A stretch of DNA of 64,000 nucleotides from contig CALDSU010000012.1 of assembly GCA_937924525.1 (NCBI GenBank), positions 1 through 64,000 on the forward strand, given 5' to 3'. This document shows positions 51,775 to 60,474 of the stretch, piece after piece. The position numbers were made by a program, and so were the translations under genes. This DNA is from an uncultured Bryobacteraceae bacterium. Its GTDB lineage: Bacteria; Acidobacteriota; Terriglobia; Bryobacterales; Bryobacteraceae. Every line of letters starts with the position of its first letter. Position 1 is the first letter of the stretch. The notes under the pieces are model-generated. The model was not told the DNA's origin. It saw nothing but the letters and a program-made list of their open reading frames with translations, and ran no database searches.

Positions 51775-52531
51775 ACGCGATCCACGGGCGGCCCGCCAGC
51801 GTCTGCCGCACTTCCGCGTCCACGCCGAAGACTTCCGCGATCCGCTCGCGCGTAAACGCCTCCGCCGGCGCGGAGTCCTCCACCAGACGGCCCCGGTGCA
51901 GCAGCAGCACCCGGTCGCTGTAGGCCGCGGCCAGGTTCAGATCGTGCGTCACCGCGACCGCCAGCAGACCCCCCCGGCAAAGGCGGCGCAGCAACTCGTA
52001 CAGCGCCACCTGGTGCTGCAAGTCCAGAAACGCTGCCGGTTCGTCCAGCAGCAGCACCTGAGGCTCCTGCGCCAGCGCCGAGGCCAGCACCACGCGTTGC
52101 CGCTCGCCGCCGCTCAAGGAACGGAAATCCCGCTTGCGGAACGCGACGGTATCGGTCATCTCGAGGGCGCGCTCCACCATCCGCCAGTCGTCGCCGCGCT
52201 CGAACAGGCCGTGGCAGTATGGCGTGCGGCCCATCAGGACCACCTGCTCCGCCGTGAACGGAAACTCAATCCGCACGTTCTGAGGCACGAAGGAAACGTC
52301 GCGGGCAAATTCGCGGCGCGGCCACGCGCGCACTTCGCGGTCCCGGTAGAAACAATGGCCCCGGTAATCCGCGCGCAAGCCGGCCAGCATGGTCAGCAGC
52401 GTCGATTTGCCCGCGCCGTTCGGCCCGGCGATGGTGACCAGTTGTCCCGCCGGCAGCGAGAAGGAGAGGTCCTCGAGGACGGCGCAGGCGCCATAAGCGT
52501 ATCCGGCTTGTTGGGCGCGCAGCAGAGTCAC
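51764..52531 (-). CDS. btuD: Vitamin B12 ABC transporter ATP-binding protein
   Basis: This 255-residue ATPase has Walker A GPNGAGKST near 36-44, Q-loop VPQNVR near 83, signature LSGGERQR near 138-145, Walker B VLLLDEPAAFLD near 158-169 and switch His in VTHDLN. The start is GTG at 52531, overlapping the btuF stop as GTGA; the longer frame lies within btuF. It forms the importer with BtuC and BtuF. Confidence 0.92.
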   Translation of the reverse strand: MTLLRAQQAGYAYGACAVLEDLSFSLPAGQLVTIAGPNGAGKSTLLTMLAGLRADYRGHCFYRDREVRAWPRREFARDVSFVPQNVRIEFPFTAEQVVLMGRTPYCHGLFERGDDWRMVERALEMTDTVAFRKRDFRSLSGGERQRVVLASALAQEPQVLLLDEPAAFLDLQHQVALYELLRRLCRGGLLAVAVTHDLNLAAAYSDRVLLLHRGRLVEDSAPAEAFTRERIAEVFGVDAEVRQTLAGRPWIAYGN

Positions 52532-53379
52532 CAGCCCGCCTCCGGATGCAGCATGCGCGCGAACGCCTCGGCCGCCTCGACGACGCGCGGCCCCGGCACG
52601 ACAAAAATATCCGAGGCCACGGCGTACACCCGGCCCGCCGCCACCGCCTGAAGCGAGGAGCGTTGCCGCCACAGCGCGACCACCTGTTGTTTCCGCTCCT
52701 CGGTGACGCCCTTGGTCTCCGCCATTTCGCCCATGTCGACGATGACATCCGGGTTGCGGGCCAGCACGGTTTCCAGCGAGATCTTGGGGTAGTCGACCGG
52801 ACTGTCCGCCAGCACGTTGCGTCCGCCGGCAATGTCGATGATGGCGTTCAGGTAAGATCCCCGGCCCACGGCAATGAGACCCTCCAGCCTTCCGGGGGTG
52901 CGGCCGACGACAAACAACAGACTGCGCCGCGGGCGGCGCCGGGTGCGGGTCCGGATTTCGTCCAGCCGCGCGCGGATGCGGCCGGTCAACTCCCGCGCGC
53001 GGGCGGCGACGCCCCCTGCCTCGCCGATCGCTTCGATGGCGGCGAACATGCGTTCGAGGTCGCCGTGCTCCACCAGCAGCACGGGCAGCGCGAGGCGCCT
53101 AAGCTGCTCCTCAACGCCCTGCGGCTGTTTGAGCAGGATCACCAGGTCGGGCTGGAGGGCGGCGATCCGCTCGACGTTCGGCCGCAGGTAGGTGCCCACC
53201 TTCGGCAGGGAGGCGGTCTCCGGAGGGTAGTGGCAGTAAGTGGAGACGCCGACCACGCGCTCGCCGAGTCCGAGGGCGAACAGGGACTCGGTGACGCTGG
53301 GCGCGGTGGAGACGATCCTGTGCGGCGGCGCCGCCCAGCCGAGCGGCAGGGTGAAAAGGAGCAGCACTATGCCGCGCAC
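52528..53379 (-). CDS. btuF: Periplasmic cobalamin-binding protein
   Basis: The 283-residue protein has a signal peptide (MRGIVLLLFTLPLGWAAP). Two lobes are linked by a helix, as in the helical-backbone metal-receptor family: RIVSTAPSVTESLFALGLGERVVGVS is the N-lobe opening, TYCHYPPE and KVGTYLRPN follow, and KGVTEERKQQVV falls in the C-lobe. The start is GTG at 53379, with GGGAGGAG 5-6 nt upstream and a 13-bp overlap with cobD. It delivers corrinoid to BtuCD. No outer-membrane BtuB gene is in the operon. Confidence 0.9.
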   Translation of the reverse strand: MRGIVLLLFTLPLGWAAPPHRIVSTAPSVTESLFALGLGERVVGVSTYCHYPPETASLPKVGTYLRPNVERIAALQPDLVILLKQPQGVEEQLRRLALPVLLVEHGDLERMFAAIEAIGEAGGVAARARELTGRIRARLDEIRTRTRRRPRRSLLFVVGRTPGRLEGLIAVGRGSYLNAIIDIAGGRNVLADSPVDYPKISLETVLARNPDVIVDMGEMAETKGVTEERKQQVVALWRQRSSLQAVAAGRVYAVASDIFVVPGPRVVEAAEAFARMLHPEAGW

Positions 53380-54383
53380 GGAAACTCCTCCCAGGCTGCG
53401 ATCAGCCGCTCGTTTTCCGCACGCGTGCGGACCGCGACGCGAACCGCGCAGCCGTTGACTCCGGGCCAGCCCTGGCAGTTCCGCACCAGGACCCGCCGTT
53501 CGAGCAGGAAGGCGGTCAGCGCGGCTGAGGAATAAGCGAGGCGGACGAACACGTAGTTGGCGGTGGAAGGCGTCACTTCGACGCCCGGCAGCGTCCGCAG
53601 TCGCGCTTCCAGCCAAGTCCGCTCGGCGGCGACGTACGCCAGGGTCCGTGCGTGGTGTTCGGTGTCCTCCAAGGCGGCGACCGCGGCGGCTTCGGCCAGC
53701 ACGTTTACCTGCCAGGGCTCCCGCTGCGCGCGCAACCGCGCGATGGCCTCCGCCGCGCCCAGCAGTGCGCCCACGCGCAGTCCGGGGAGGGCATGAAATT
53801 TGGTCAGCGAACGAAGGACGAACAGCCCCGGCCGCCGCTCGAGCAGCGCGGCCACAGACGCCAGGCCCGTAAAATCGAGAAACGATTCGTCCACCAGCAC
53901 GGGACACGAGGTGTCCAGCAGCCAGGTGCGCAGCCGCGACGGGCGCAAAACCTCGCCGGTGGGGTTGAGCGGCTGCGTCGCCACCAGCAGGCCGTCGTCC
54001 GGCCAGGCATCCAGGTCGGCGGCCGGCGCGAGCGCGGCGTACGGATACGCGCGGTGAAACTCGGAAAACACCGGCACGGCGAGCGTGACCTTGCGGTTTC
54101 GCCAAACACGCGCAAAAAAGTGCAGCAGTTCGGTGGCGCCGTTGCCGGTCAGGATCTGGTCCTCGCCCACGCCCCAATGTTTCGCCAGGGCGGCGCGGAG
54201 GGCGCGCGGCTCCCGGTCCGGGTAGTGGCGGATGCGCTCCAGCGCGGCGGCGATGGCCGGCGCCACGCGCGGCGACGGGCCCAGCGGGTTGATGCTGGCG
54301 CTGAAGTCGGCCACCTCACGCCAGTCCCACCCGCGCTCTGCGGCCACCGCGAACAGGTCCCCCCCATGCGTCACGGTGCTCAC
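53367..54383 (-). CDS. cobD: L-threonine-O-3-phosphate decarboxylase-like aminotransferase
   Basis: This 338-residue fold-type I PLP protein is related to histidinol-phosphate aminotransferase. The N-terminus THGGDLF and DFSASINPLGPS is typical of CobD/CobC, and the PLP Lys lies in RSLTKFHALPGLRVG. CobD makes (R)-1-amino-2-propanol phosphate for the cobalamin nucleotide loop. The start is GTG at 54383, overlapping the cobQ stop (GTGA). The operon lacks cbiB, which would use the product. Confidence 0.85.
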   Translation of the reverse strand: MSTVTHGGDLFAVAAERGWDWREVADFSASINPLGPSPRVAPAIAAALERIRHYPDREPRALRAALAKHWGVGEDQILTGNGATELLHFFARVWRNRKVTLAVPVFSEFHRAYPYAALAPAADLDAWPDDGLLVATQPLNPTGEVLRPSRLRTWLLDTSCPVLVDESFLDFTGLASVAALLERRPGLFVLRSLTKFHALPGLRVGALLGAAEAIARLRAQREPWQVNVLAEAAAVAALEDTEHHARTLAYVAAERTWLEARLRTLPGVEVTPSTANYVFVRLAYSSAALTAFLLERRVLVRNCQGWPGVNGCAVRVAVRTRAENERLIAAWEEFPCAA

Positions 54384-55795
54384 AGATAAAGCTCCGCAAA
54401 CCGCCGGGTATCGGCATACGTGGAGAACCATTCGCCCAGGCGGTCGTACACCTGCGTTTTGGGCGGCAGCGGCGGAACCGTCACGCCGAGGATTTCTCCG
54501 AGCACCGCCGGATCTTCCAGCGCGCCGTGCAGGTACGTCCCGAAGATGCGGCCGCAGCGAACCCCTTCCGCCGCGCCGTCCTCCAGGAGCGCGAAGGGTG
54601 GCACCCGACGGGTGAGGCTAGTCCGGCCCAGGTGGATCTCATACGCGCGGAAGCGTAAGCCGGACGGCGTCACGGCGTCCACGACGCGTGTGGTCTTCTC
54701 CGCAGCCATCACGGTGAAGGCGGGCAACAAGCCCAGCCCCTGCGCCTCGCGACGCGGCGATTCGACGCCGAATGGGTCCGCGACAAGCTCGCCCAGCATC
54801 TGGTAGCCGCCGCACACGCCCACGATGGCCGCGCCGGCGCGGTGCTGGTCCCGCACCCAGTCCGCCAGGCCCGTTTCCCGCAGCCACGCCAGGTCCGCCA
54901 GGGTGTTCTTGGTGCCCGGCAGGAAGACAGCGTCGAAAGGTTCCTCACGCGGGCGGGCAAGCCACACCGCCCAAGGCATCAGGCGGAAGTCGGTGAAGTT
55001 GGAAATGCGCGGAAGGCGAATGATTGCGGCGCGGCAGGGCGCGTCCGGCGCCGGCGGCGCTGCGGGCCGCTCCAGCGCGACTCCGTCCTCTTCATCCAGC
55101 GGCGCGTCCGCCAGCCACGGAAACACGCCGAGGCAGGGAAGCCCGCTCCGCTCCTCCAGGATGCGCACGCCGTCGTCGAACAGGCGCGGGTCGCCGCGGA
55201 AACGGTTGACGGCCAGCGCCTTCACCAGGGCGCGATCTTCCGGAGGCAGCAAGCCGATTGTGCCCAGCAGCGCCGCGAAGATGCCGCCCCGGTCGATATC
55301 GCCCACCAGCAGCGCCGGCGCGCCAAGGCGGCGGGCCAGGCCGAAGTTCACCAGGTCGCGATCCGCCAGGTTCAGTTCCGCCACGCTGCCGGCGCCTTCG
55401 ATCACGACGTACTCAAAGCGCTCCGCCAGCCGCGCATAGGCCGCCAGCGCCTGGCCCAGCAGGTAATCGAAATGCGCATAGTAGTCGCCAGCGCTGAGTG
55501 TCCTCCACACCTTTCCGTTGACTACCACCTGGCTGCCGCAATCCGAGTTCGGTTTCAGCAGAATCGGATTCAGGTCAGGCGACGGTTCCAGCCCGCAGGC
55601 TTCGGCTTGCGCAACCTGCGCGCGTCCGATCTCCCCCCCGCCGGGGCACGGATAGGAATTGTTGGACATGTTCTGCGCCTTGAAGGGTGCGACCCGAAAC
55701 CCCTGGCGAAACAGGTAGCGACAAATCGCCGTGGTCATCCAGCTTTTGCCGGCATGCGACGCCGTGCCGCCGACGAAGATGGGTTTGGCGGGCAT
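54380..55795 (-). CDS. cobQ: Cobyric acid synthase
   Basis: The 471-residue protein has an N-terminal ATPase-like amidoligase domain (VGGTASHAGKSWM, then FKAQNMSNNSY) and a C-terminal class-I-type glutaminase domain. That domain carries the nucleophile Cys in VGVCGGYQMLG near 330 and the His in GTYLHGALED near 430. It amidates adenosylcobyrinic acid a,c-diamide to cobyric acid. Its presence with cobD shows capacity beyond simple cobinamide salvage. It starts 9 bp after the adenosyltransferase stop. Confidence 0.94.
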   Translation of the reverse strand: MPAKPIFVGGTASHAGKSWMTTAICRYLFRQGFRVAPFKAQNMSNNSYPCPGGGEIGRAQVAQAEACGLEPSPDLNPILLKPNSDCGSQVVVNGKVWRTLSAGDYYAHFDYLLGQALAAYARLAERFEYVVIEGAGSVAELNLADRDLVNFGLARRLGAPALLVGDIDRGGIFAALLGTIGLLPPEDRALVKALAVNRFRGDPRLFDDGVRILEERSGLPCLGVFPWLADAPLDEEDGVALERPAAPPAPDAPCRAAIIRLPRISNFTDFRLMPWAVWLARPREEPFDAVFLPGTKNTLADLAWLRETGLADWVRDQHRAGAAIVGVCGGYQMLGELVADPFGVESPRREAQGLGLLPAFTVMAAEKTTRVVDAVTPSGLRFRAYEIHLGRTSLTRRVPPFALLEDGAAEGVRCGRIFGTYLHGALEDPAVLGEILGVTVPPLPPKTQVYDRLGEWFSTYADTRRFAELYL

Positions 55796-55804
55796 CGCGG
55801 CGGG

Positions 55805-56380
55805 CTACCAGGCGCGCGACCAGCGCGGACCGGCGTGCGCGGCGTCGCGCAGGCGGGCGTCGCGGCCGCCCTGTAATTCGATCTGTCGCCCGCACAGCCA
55901 CAACAGGTCGGAAAGACGGTTGAGGTAGCGGAGTACGTTGGGCTGCACCGCAACGCCGCCTTCCCGCAACCCGACGATCAGGCGCTCGGCGCGGCGGCAG
56001 ATAGTGCGCGCCACGTCGTAAGCCGCCGATGCCGGGTCCTCGCCCGGAATCGACCAGTCCGCCAGCATGCCCTCGATGGCTTCCAGGCGATGCACTTCCG
56101 CGGTGAGCCGGTCCACCATGGCATCGGTGATTTCGGGCGGTTTCTTCTTGCTTTCCGGGGGAGTGGCCAGCGAAGACCCGACGGCGAACAATTCTCGCTG
56201 GATCGTTTTGGTCAGCTCCCGCAGCCCCTCATCGGCGCAGATCGAGCGGGCGAAACCCATGGCGGAGATCAACTCGTCGAGCGTGCCGTAGGCCTCGACC
56301 CGGGGGTCGCTCTTGGAGACGCGGACGCCGCCCGCCAGGCCGGTTTGGCCGCCGTCGCCGCGCTGGGTGGCTATCGACAT
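55805..56380 (-). CDS. PduO-type cob(I)alamin adenosyltransferase
   Basis: This 191-residue enzyme adds the adenosyl group to reduced corrinoid. The N-terminal ATP-binding stretch GDGGQTGL with VSKSDPRVEAYGTLDELIS (about 8-40) is diagnostic. The helical bundle ends with DVARTICRRAERLIVG and YLNRLSDLLWLCGRQ near 125-175. ATG at 56380 has GGAGGAG 5 nt upstream; an in-frame ATG 13 codons earlier lacks one. It is the first gene of the operon after the cobalamin riboswitch. Confidence 0.93.
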   Translation of the reverse strand: MSIATQRGDGGQTGLAGGVRVSKSDPRVEAYGTLDELISAMGFARSICADEGLRELTKTIQRELFAVGSSLATPPESKKKPPEITDAMVDRLTAEVHRLEAIEGMLADWSIPGEDPASAAYDVARTICRRAERLIVGLREGGVAVQPNVLRYLNRLSDLLWLCGRQIELQGGRDARLRDAAHAGPRWSRAW

Positions 56381-56468
56381 GGACGCTCCTCCGGTTGCGG
56401 AGCGTGATCGTTTCGGCAAGTCGCTGGCATCGGGCCTCTCCCTCGAAGGCGTTTGCGTTTCACGAGTG

Positions 56469-56485
56469 CGCGCCCGGGGGGCGCG
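56469..56485 (-). promoter_or_regulatory. GC-rich hairpin downstream of the cobalamin aptamer
   Basis: CGCGCCC and GGGCGCG pair perfectly around a 3-nt loop, just after the B12 box. No U-run follows, so an intrinsic terminator is unlikely. It stands about 88 nt before the start codon and may be part of the expression platform, or it may pair with the aptamer loop L5 region. Confidence 0.4.
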
Positions 56486-56488
56486 GGC

Positions 56489-56693
56489 AACCGGCAGGTC
56501 TTCGGACTCTGCAGGCGCTGTTCCTACTGGCCGTCGCTTCCCGGCGCGCGCAAGCGCCAGTGCTGGACCGCGCCAAAGTGGCGCGGTGACGGGGTTCGTT
56601 CCTGCTTACCGCTGCGGGGCAGTTCCGGATTCGCACCGGATTCCCGTTTTCACCCTCCCCGCGCACGGGGAGAGAACCGATTGCACCCCGTAG
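56489..56693 (-). ncRNA. Cobalamin riboswitch
   Basis: On the minus strand the element begins near 56690, shows GGTGCGAATCC and CTGCCCCGCAGCGGTAAGC in order, then GGGAAG and GACGGCCAGTAGG. It closes with the B12 box AGTCCGAAGACCTGCC (56508-56493). These are the conserved core blocks of the adenosylcobalamin riboswitch in the right order and spacing. It should repress the downstream pduO-type, cobQ, cobD, btuFDC and cobU genes when cobalamin is abundant. A -10-like TACCCT lies at 56697-56692. Confidence 0.93.
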
Positions 56694-56745
56694 GGTATCA
56701 CGCAGGGGACCGGTGGGCATCCCAGGTTCGCGGGCGGCGGCCGGC

Positions 56746-56751
56746 TACAAT
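56746..56751 (+). promoter_or_regulatory. -10 box 8 nt before recX
   Basis: TACAAT is separated from the recX ATG by 8 nt (CGGAGCGG). The predicted transcript starts at or next to the initiation codon. It is divergent from the riboswitch promoter, about 50 bp away. Confidence 0.5.
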
Positions 56752-56759
56752 CGGAGCGG

Positions 56760-57329
56760 ATGCCGGAACGGAACCAGCGCCCGCGGCCGCGCCTGGACGA
56801 GAACGCCCTGTTCGACTACGCCGTGCAGGCGCTCGCCGCCCGCGCGCATTCGTCGGCCGAACTGCGGCGGAAGTTGCGCGCGAAGGCGGCGCGCGCCGGC
56901 GACGTCGAACGGGTCGTGGCCCGCCTGAAAGAGTGCGGCTACTTGAGCGACCGGCGCTTTGCGGAAACGCTCGCCGGCGCCCGGCTGCACAACCAGGGGT
57001 TCGGCAAGGCCCGCGTGCTGCGTGAACTGCGCGGGCGGCGCGTCGCGCCGTCCGTCGCGGAGAAAGCCGTCCGGGACACCTACGCCGAGGTGGACGAGAC
57101 GGCGCTGATCGAGCAGTACGTCGAGCGGCGTATCCTGCGCGCCGGACGAGGCGAGCGCCTGCGGGACGAAAAGGAGCTGGCTTCGGCGTACCGCAAACTG
57201 CTGCGCGCCGGTTTCAGCCACGGCAACGCGCTCGGCGTCCTGAAACGGCTCGCAGCCACGCCCGGCCAATTCGATGAGTTTGATCCCCCGGAACCGGAGG
57301 CGGCAGGGGAGGAGGCGCCGGGCGTATAG
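56760..57329 (+). CDS. recX: RecX-family regulator of RecA
   Basis: This 189-residue protein is made of three-helix repeats. The first contains DYAVQALAARAHSSAELRRKL, the second LKECGYLSDRRFAETLAGARL with GFGKARVLRELRGR, and the third RDEKELASAYRKLLRAGFSHGNALGVLKRL. This is the classical RecX tandem. RecX binds RecA filaments and modulates recombination and the SOS response. No recA adjoins. The acidic C-terminal tail (FDEFDPPEPEAAGEE) is extra. The start is confirmed by the -10 box and the aligned first repeat. Confidence 0.85.
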   Translation: MPERNQRPRPRLDENALFDYAVQALAARAHSSAELRRKLRAKAARAGDVERVVARLKECGYLSDRRFAETLAGARLHNQGFGKARVLRELRGRRVAPSVAEKAVRDTYAEVDETALIEQYVERRILRAGRGERLRDEKELASAYRKLLRAGFSHGNALGVLKRLAATPGQFDEFDPPEPEAAGEEAPGV

Positions 57330-57369
57330 CCGCGCGGGCCCTGCCGGCCCCCGGCGCAGGATGGCGCGG

Positions 57370-58293
57370 TCAGGCGAGCGCTTTTTCGAGGTCGGCCGGG
57401 TCGCCGAACTTCACGCCAGAAAGCGCGGGATCGATATTGCGGAGCAAGCCGGTCAGCACCGCGCCTGCGCCCACTTCGACAAAGCGCGTCACGCCCTGGG
57501 CGGCCAGGTAGCGAACCGATTCCGCCCAACGCACGGGATTGGGCACCTGCTGATACAAACCCTCCCGCGCCTCCGCGCCGGTGTGAATTTCGCGCGCCTG
57601 CCAGTTGTTCACCAGCGGAATCCGGAGGTCGCGAAAGACCGTCTGCGCGAGATCCGCCGCCAGTTTTTCCTGCGCGGGCTTCATCAACGCGCAGTGGAAC
57701 GGCGCGCTCACCGGGAGCAGTACGGCGCGCTTGGCGCCGGCGGCCTTGGCCCGTTCGACCGCCCGTTGGACCGCTCCGGCGTGACCGGCGATCACCACCT
57801 GGTCCGGAGAATTCAGGTTCGCCGCGCTCACGACCTCGCCCTCGGCCGCCTCCTCGAGGACGCGGTCCAGCGCGTCGCCGGGCATCTTCAGCAGTGCGGC
57901 CATCGCGCCGGCTCCGGGCGGGACCGCCTCCTGCATATACCGGCCGCGTTGCCGGACCAGGCGCACGGCGTCCGCGAACTGGAGGCTGCCCGCCGCCACC
58001 AGCGCCGAGTACTCGCCCAGGCTGTGCCCGGCCACATAGGCCGCATCCAACCCGTGTTCCCGCAAGACGGCCAGCGCGGCCACCGATACGGTAAGCAAGG
58101 CCGGCTGGGTGTTCTCCGTCAATTTCAATTGTTCGTCCGGCCCCTCAAAACAGAGGCGGGAGATCGCGAACCCCAGGGCCTCATCGGCTTCGTGGAAGAC
58201 GCGCCGCGCCGAGGGGAACGTATCCGCGAGGTTCTTCCCCATGCCCGCCGCCTGCGAGCCCTGGCCAGGGAACAAAAATGCGATTTTCGACAT
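57370..58293 (-). CDS. fabD: Malonyl-CoA:ACP transacylase
   Basis: This 307-residue cytosolic enzyme transfers malonyl from CoA to acyl carrier protein for fatty acid synthesis. GQGSQ (10-14) forms the oxyanion region, GHSLGEY has nucleophile Ser91, and the SAPFHCALM His lies near 198. It is a full-length single-domain protein, so housekeeping FabD is more likely than a polyketide enzyme. It is not beside fabH, fabG or acpP here. The -10 box is 7 nt before the ATG. Confidence 0.93.
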   Translation of the reverse strand: MSKIAFLFPGQGSQAAGMGKNLADTFPSARRVFHEADEALGFAISRLCFEGPDEQLKLTENTQPALLTVSVAALAVLREHGLDAAYVAGHSLGEYSALVAAGSLQFADAVRLVRQRGRYMQEAVPPGAGAMAALLKMPGDALDRVLEEAAEGEVVSAANLNSPDQVVIAGHAGAVQRAVERAKAAGAKRAVLLPVSAPFHCALMKPAQEKLAADLAQTVFRDLRIPLVNNWQAREIHTGAEAREGLYQQVPNPVRWAESVRYLAAQGVTRFVEVGAGAVLTGLLRNIDPALSGVKFGDPADLEKALA

Positions 58294-58300
58294 TCTTCCA

Positions 58301-58306
58301 ATTGTA
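58301..58306 (-). promoter_or_regulatory. -10 box 7 nt before fabD
   Basis: TACAAT on the minus strand ends 7 nt before the ATG, so the predicted transcription start coincides with the start codon. No good -35 is seen. Confidence 0.5.
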
Positions 58307-58324
58307 GAAGGCTGCCGCGCGCGC

Positions 58325-59302
58325 TTACACGCGGAAATGCGGCTTCAACAATTCGAAGATGTCGTCCAACTCGCGCAGGTCGCCGGCGTCCATGGTGAAT
58401 TTGCGCGTGCGGCGCATGACCACGGTCTTGAAGATTCCGCGCCGCCGCAGGATCTCCTTTTGGAGGACGAAACCCGTCTGCCGCTCGAGGACTGCGGAAA
58501 GCAGAAACTTAGCGAACAGCTCGCGCGACTCTTTCTTCTTGCCTTCGTGGAACAAGTCCCAAATGGCCGCCTGGATGTCCGCGAAGCCGGCGCCGGCCAT
58601 CGTTCCGCCGCCGCCGCGCTCCATCTCCTGATAGAGGTTCATCGCCCCGCCCCCGGTCGAGGCGATCAGCCGGCCCTTCGCTTCGCGCGCCAGGCGGGTG
58701 ACGTCGTGCGGGATGTTGCCCATCTCCAACTTGGCGATCTTGTAGCTGGGTATTTTGTCGGCGAGTCTCAGCAGCCAGTCCGTGTTCATGCCCGGAGTCG
58801 AGACTTGCACCGACAGCGGCAGTTTGGAGACGGAGGCGATCGCCAGGAAATACTCCGTGAGCGCGTCGGGGTCGGAAGAGTTGTCGCCCGGCCCGAGCGC
58901 GTGCAGACCGTCGGCGCCGATCTTCTCGGCGTAGCGGGCGTACTCCATCGCCTCGAATTTGTTGGCGCCGTGCACGCCGATTAGTACGGTGGTGCGGCCG
59001 CGCGCCTCCTGGACGACGGTCTGCGCATAGCGCATGCGTTCCTTGCAAGAAAGCGACGTGGTTTCGCCGGCGCCGGCGGGCCAGACGATGCCATGCACGC
59101 CGCCGCGCACCAGAAAGTCGGTTTCCTTGCGCAGCGATTCCTCGTCGATCTCCAGATTGTCCAGGAAAGGGGTCTGCATGATGACGAAGATGCCTTCCCA
59201 TTGCTTCTGGCCGGAAGCGGCGGACGAGGAAGACGCGGACAGAGCGGCGGCCGTCGCGGCCGAGCCGGAGAGAAACGTACGGCGAGAGGTGAGTGAAGAC
59301 AT
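58325..59302 (-). CDS. DapA/NanA-superfamily aldolase-like protein with Tat-like leader
   Basis: The protein has 325 residues. The leader LTSRRTFLSGSAATAAAL is Tat-like, followed by a DHDPS-type TIM barrel (WEGIFVIMQTPF near 35-46, GGVHGIVWPAGAGE near 67-80). A plausible Schiff-base Lys is in YKIAKLEMGN near 180. The conserved Tyr of the DHDPS active site is not evident (LHALGPGDNS in that region), so the reaction probably differs from dihydrodipicolinate synthesis. Exported family members are common in Acidobacteriota; substrates are unknown. Confidence 0.78.
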   Translation of the reverse strand: MSSLTSRRTFLSGSAATAAALSASSSSAASGQKQWEGIFVIMQTPFLDNLEIDEESLRKETDFLVRGGVHGIVWPAGAGETTSLSCKERMRYAQTVVQEARGRTTVLIGVHGANKFEAMEYARYAEKIGADGLHALGPGDNSSDPDALTEYFLAIASVSKLPLSVQVSTPGMNTDWLLRLADKIPSYKIAKLEMGNIPHDVTRLAREAKGRLIASTGGGAMNLYQEMERGGGGTMAGAGFADIQAAIWDLFHEGKKKESRELFAKFLLSAVLERQTGFVLQKEILRRRGIFKTVVMRRTRKFTMDAGDLRELDDIFELLKPHFRV

Positions 59303-59355
59303 GTCCCCTCTTGAATATCAGAGTTTGCCGCCGTGCGGTAGCGGTGATGCCGGCC

Positions 59356-60387
59356 CTAGCCGGTGGCGAGGTTGGTCAGACCGGCGTCGCGCGCCCAGCG
59401 CAGCGCCTGGTGATACTCGGCGCGCGTGGGGCGGCGGTTGATCTCCGGGTACTGATGGGCGCGATGTTCGGGGCGGTATTGCGCCATCAGGTTGACATAG
59501 GTGGAAGGGCGCAGCCGCTCGGCGACGAACTTCACAAACCGGTCGGTGCCGGAGGCGTTCTCGGGCAGCACCAAGTGCCGCACCATGAGCCCCCGCAAGG
59601 CGATCCCCTGCTCGTCGGTGACCAGGTCGCCCACCTGCCGGTGCATCTCCACCAGCGCGGCGGCGGCGACCTCGGGGTAATCCGAGGCGCCGGCCGATAA
59701 GCGTGCGGCTTGGGCCGGATCCTGGTACTTGAAGTCGGGCAGGTAAATATCCACTACGCCATCCAGCAGCTTGAGAATCTCGACGGGTTCGTAGCCGCCG
59801 CAGTTGTAGACCAGCGGCAGGCGCAGCCCGCGCTGGATGGCGATCCGCAGCGCGCCCACGATGTTCGGGACGATGTGGGTGGGCGTCACCAGGTTGATGT
59901 TGTGACAACCCTGGTTCTGCAAGTCCATCATCAGCCGCGCCAGCGTCTCGTCGCTGACCAGAGTCCCGGCGCCGCGGTGGGCGATCTCCCAGTTCTGGCA
60001 GTAGACGCACAGCAGGTTGCAGTGGCTGAAAAAAACCGTGCCCGATCCGCGCCGCCCCGTCAAGGGGCCTTCCTCGCCGTAGTGGGGATGGGCGGAGGAA
60101 ACGCGCGCGCGATCCGCGGCGCGGCAGACTCCCTTTTCGCCCCGCGTGCGATTGACGCCGCACTGCCGGGGACACAGCCGGCAGGAGCGGTAGACCCCCT
60201 TGAGTTCCGCCTCGCGCCGGGCAAGTTCGCCGCTGGCCTCGAGCGCCAGGTAAGCCGGTTCCCAGCCGTGGCGCGCCCGCACGGGCTGGCGGGGAGCGGC
60301 CGACCCAGGCTGGCAGGCCGAGGTAAGGGTGAGCAAGCCGCCGGTAAGCACGCCGACTTCGAATTGCCGCCTCGTCGTATTGGACAT
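59356..60387 (-). CDS. Radical SAM protein with Tat/lipoprotein-like leader
   Basis: The protein has 343 residues. The N-terminus has NTTRRQFEV followed by a hydrophobic stretch and LTSAC, combining a twin-arginine and a lipobox-like Cys. A Cys-rich segment CRLCPRQCGVNRTRGEKGVC (about 68-87) precedes the SAM/Fe-S motif CNLLCVYC near 117-124, as in COG1313 (PflA-related activases such as PflX). A radical SAM enzyme outside the cytoplasm would be unusual, so the leader needs testing. The start at 60387 follows GGAUCC-type weak spacing; the longer frame upstream overlaps clpP on the other strand and is a shadow. Confidence 0.8.
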   Translation of the reverse strand: MSNTTRRQFEVGVLTGGLLTLTSACQPGSAAPRQPVRARHGWEPAYLALEASGELARREAELKGVYRSCRLCPRQCGVNRTRGEKGVCRAADRARVSSAHPHYGEEGPLTGRRGSGTVFFSHCNLLCVYCQNWEIAHRGAGTLVSDETLARLMMDLQNQGCHNINLVTPTHIVPNIVGALRIAIQRGLRLPLVYNCGGYEPVEILKLLDGVVDIYLPDFKYQDPAQAARLSAGASDYPEVAAAALVEMHRQVGDLVTDEQGIALRGLMVRHLVLPENASGTDRFVKFVAERLRPSTYVNLMAQYRPEHRAHQYPEINRRPTRAEYHQALRWARDAGLTNLATG

Positions 60388-60474
60388 CGGAGGATCCTGC
60401 CCTGAGTATGCGCCAGCGCGGTTCGCAAGTCGAGGGGGGCGGCGGAAAACCCGAAAACGTGGTTCGATAGAAGG

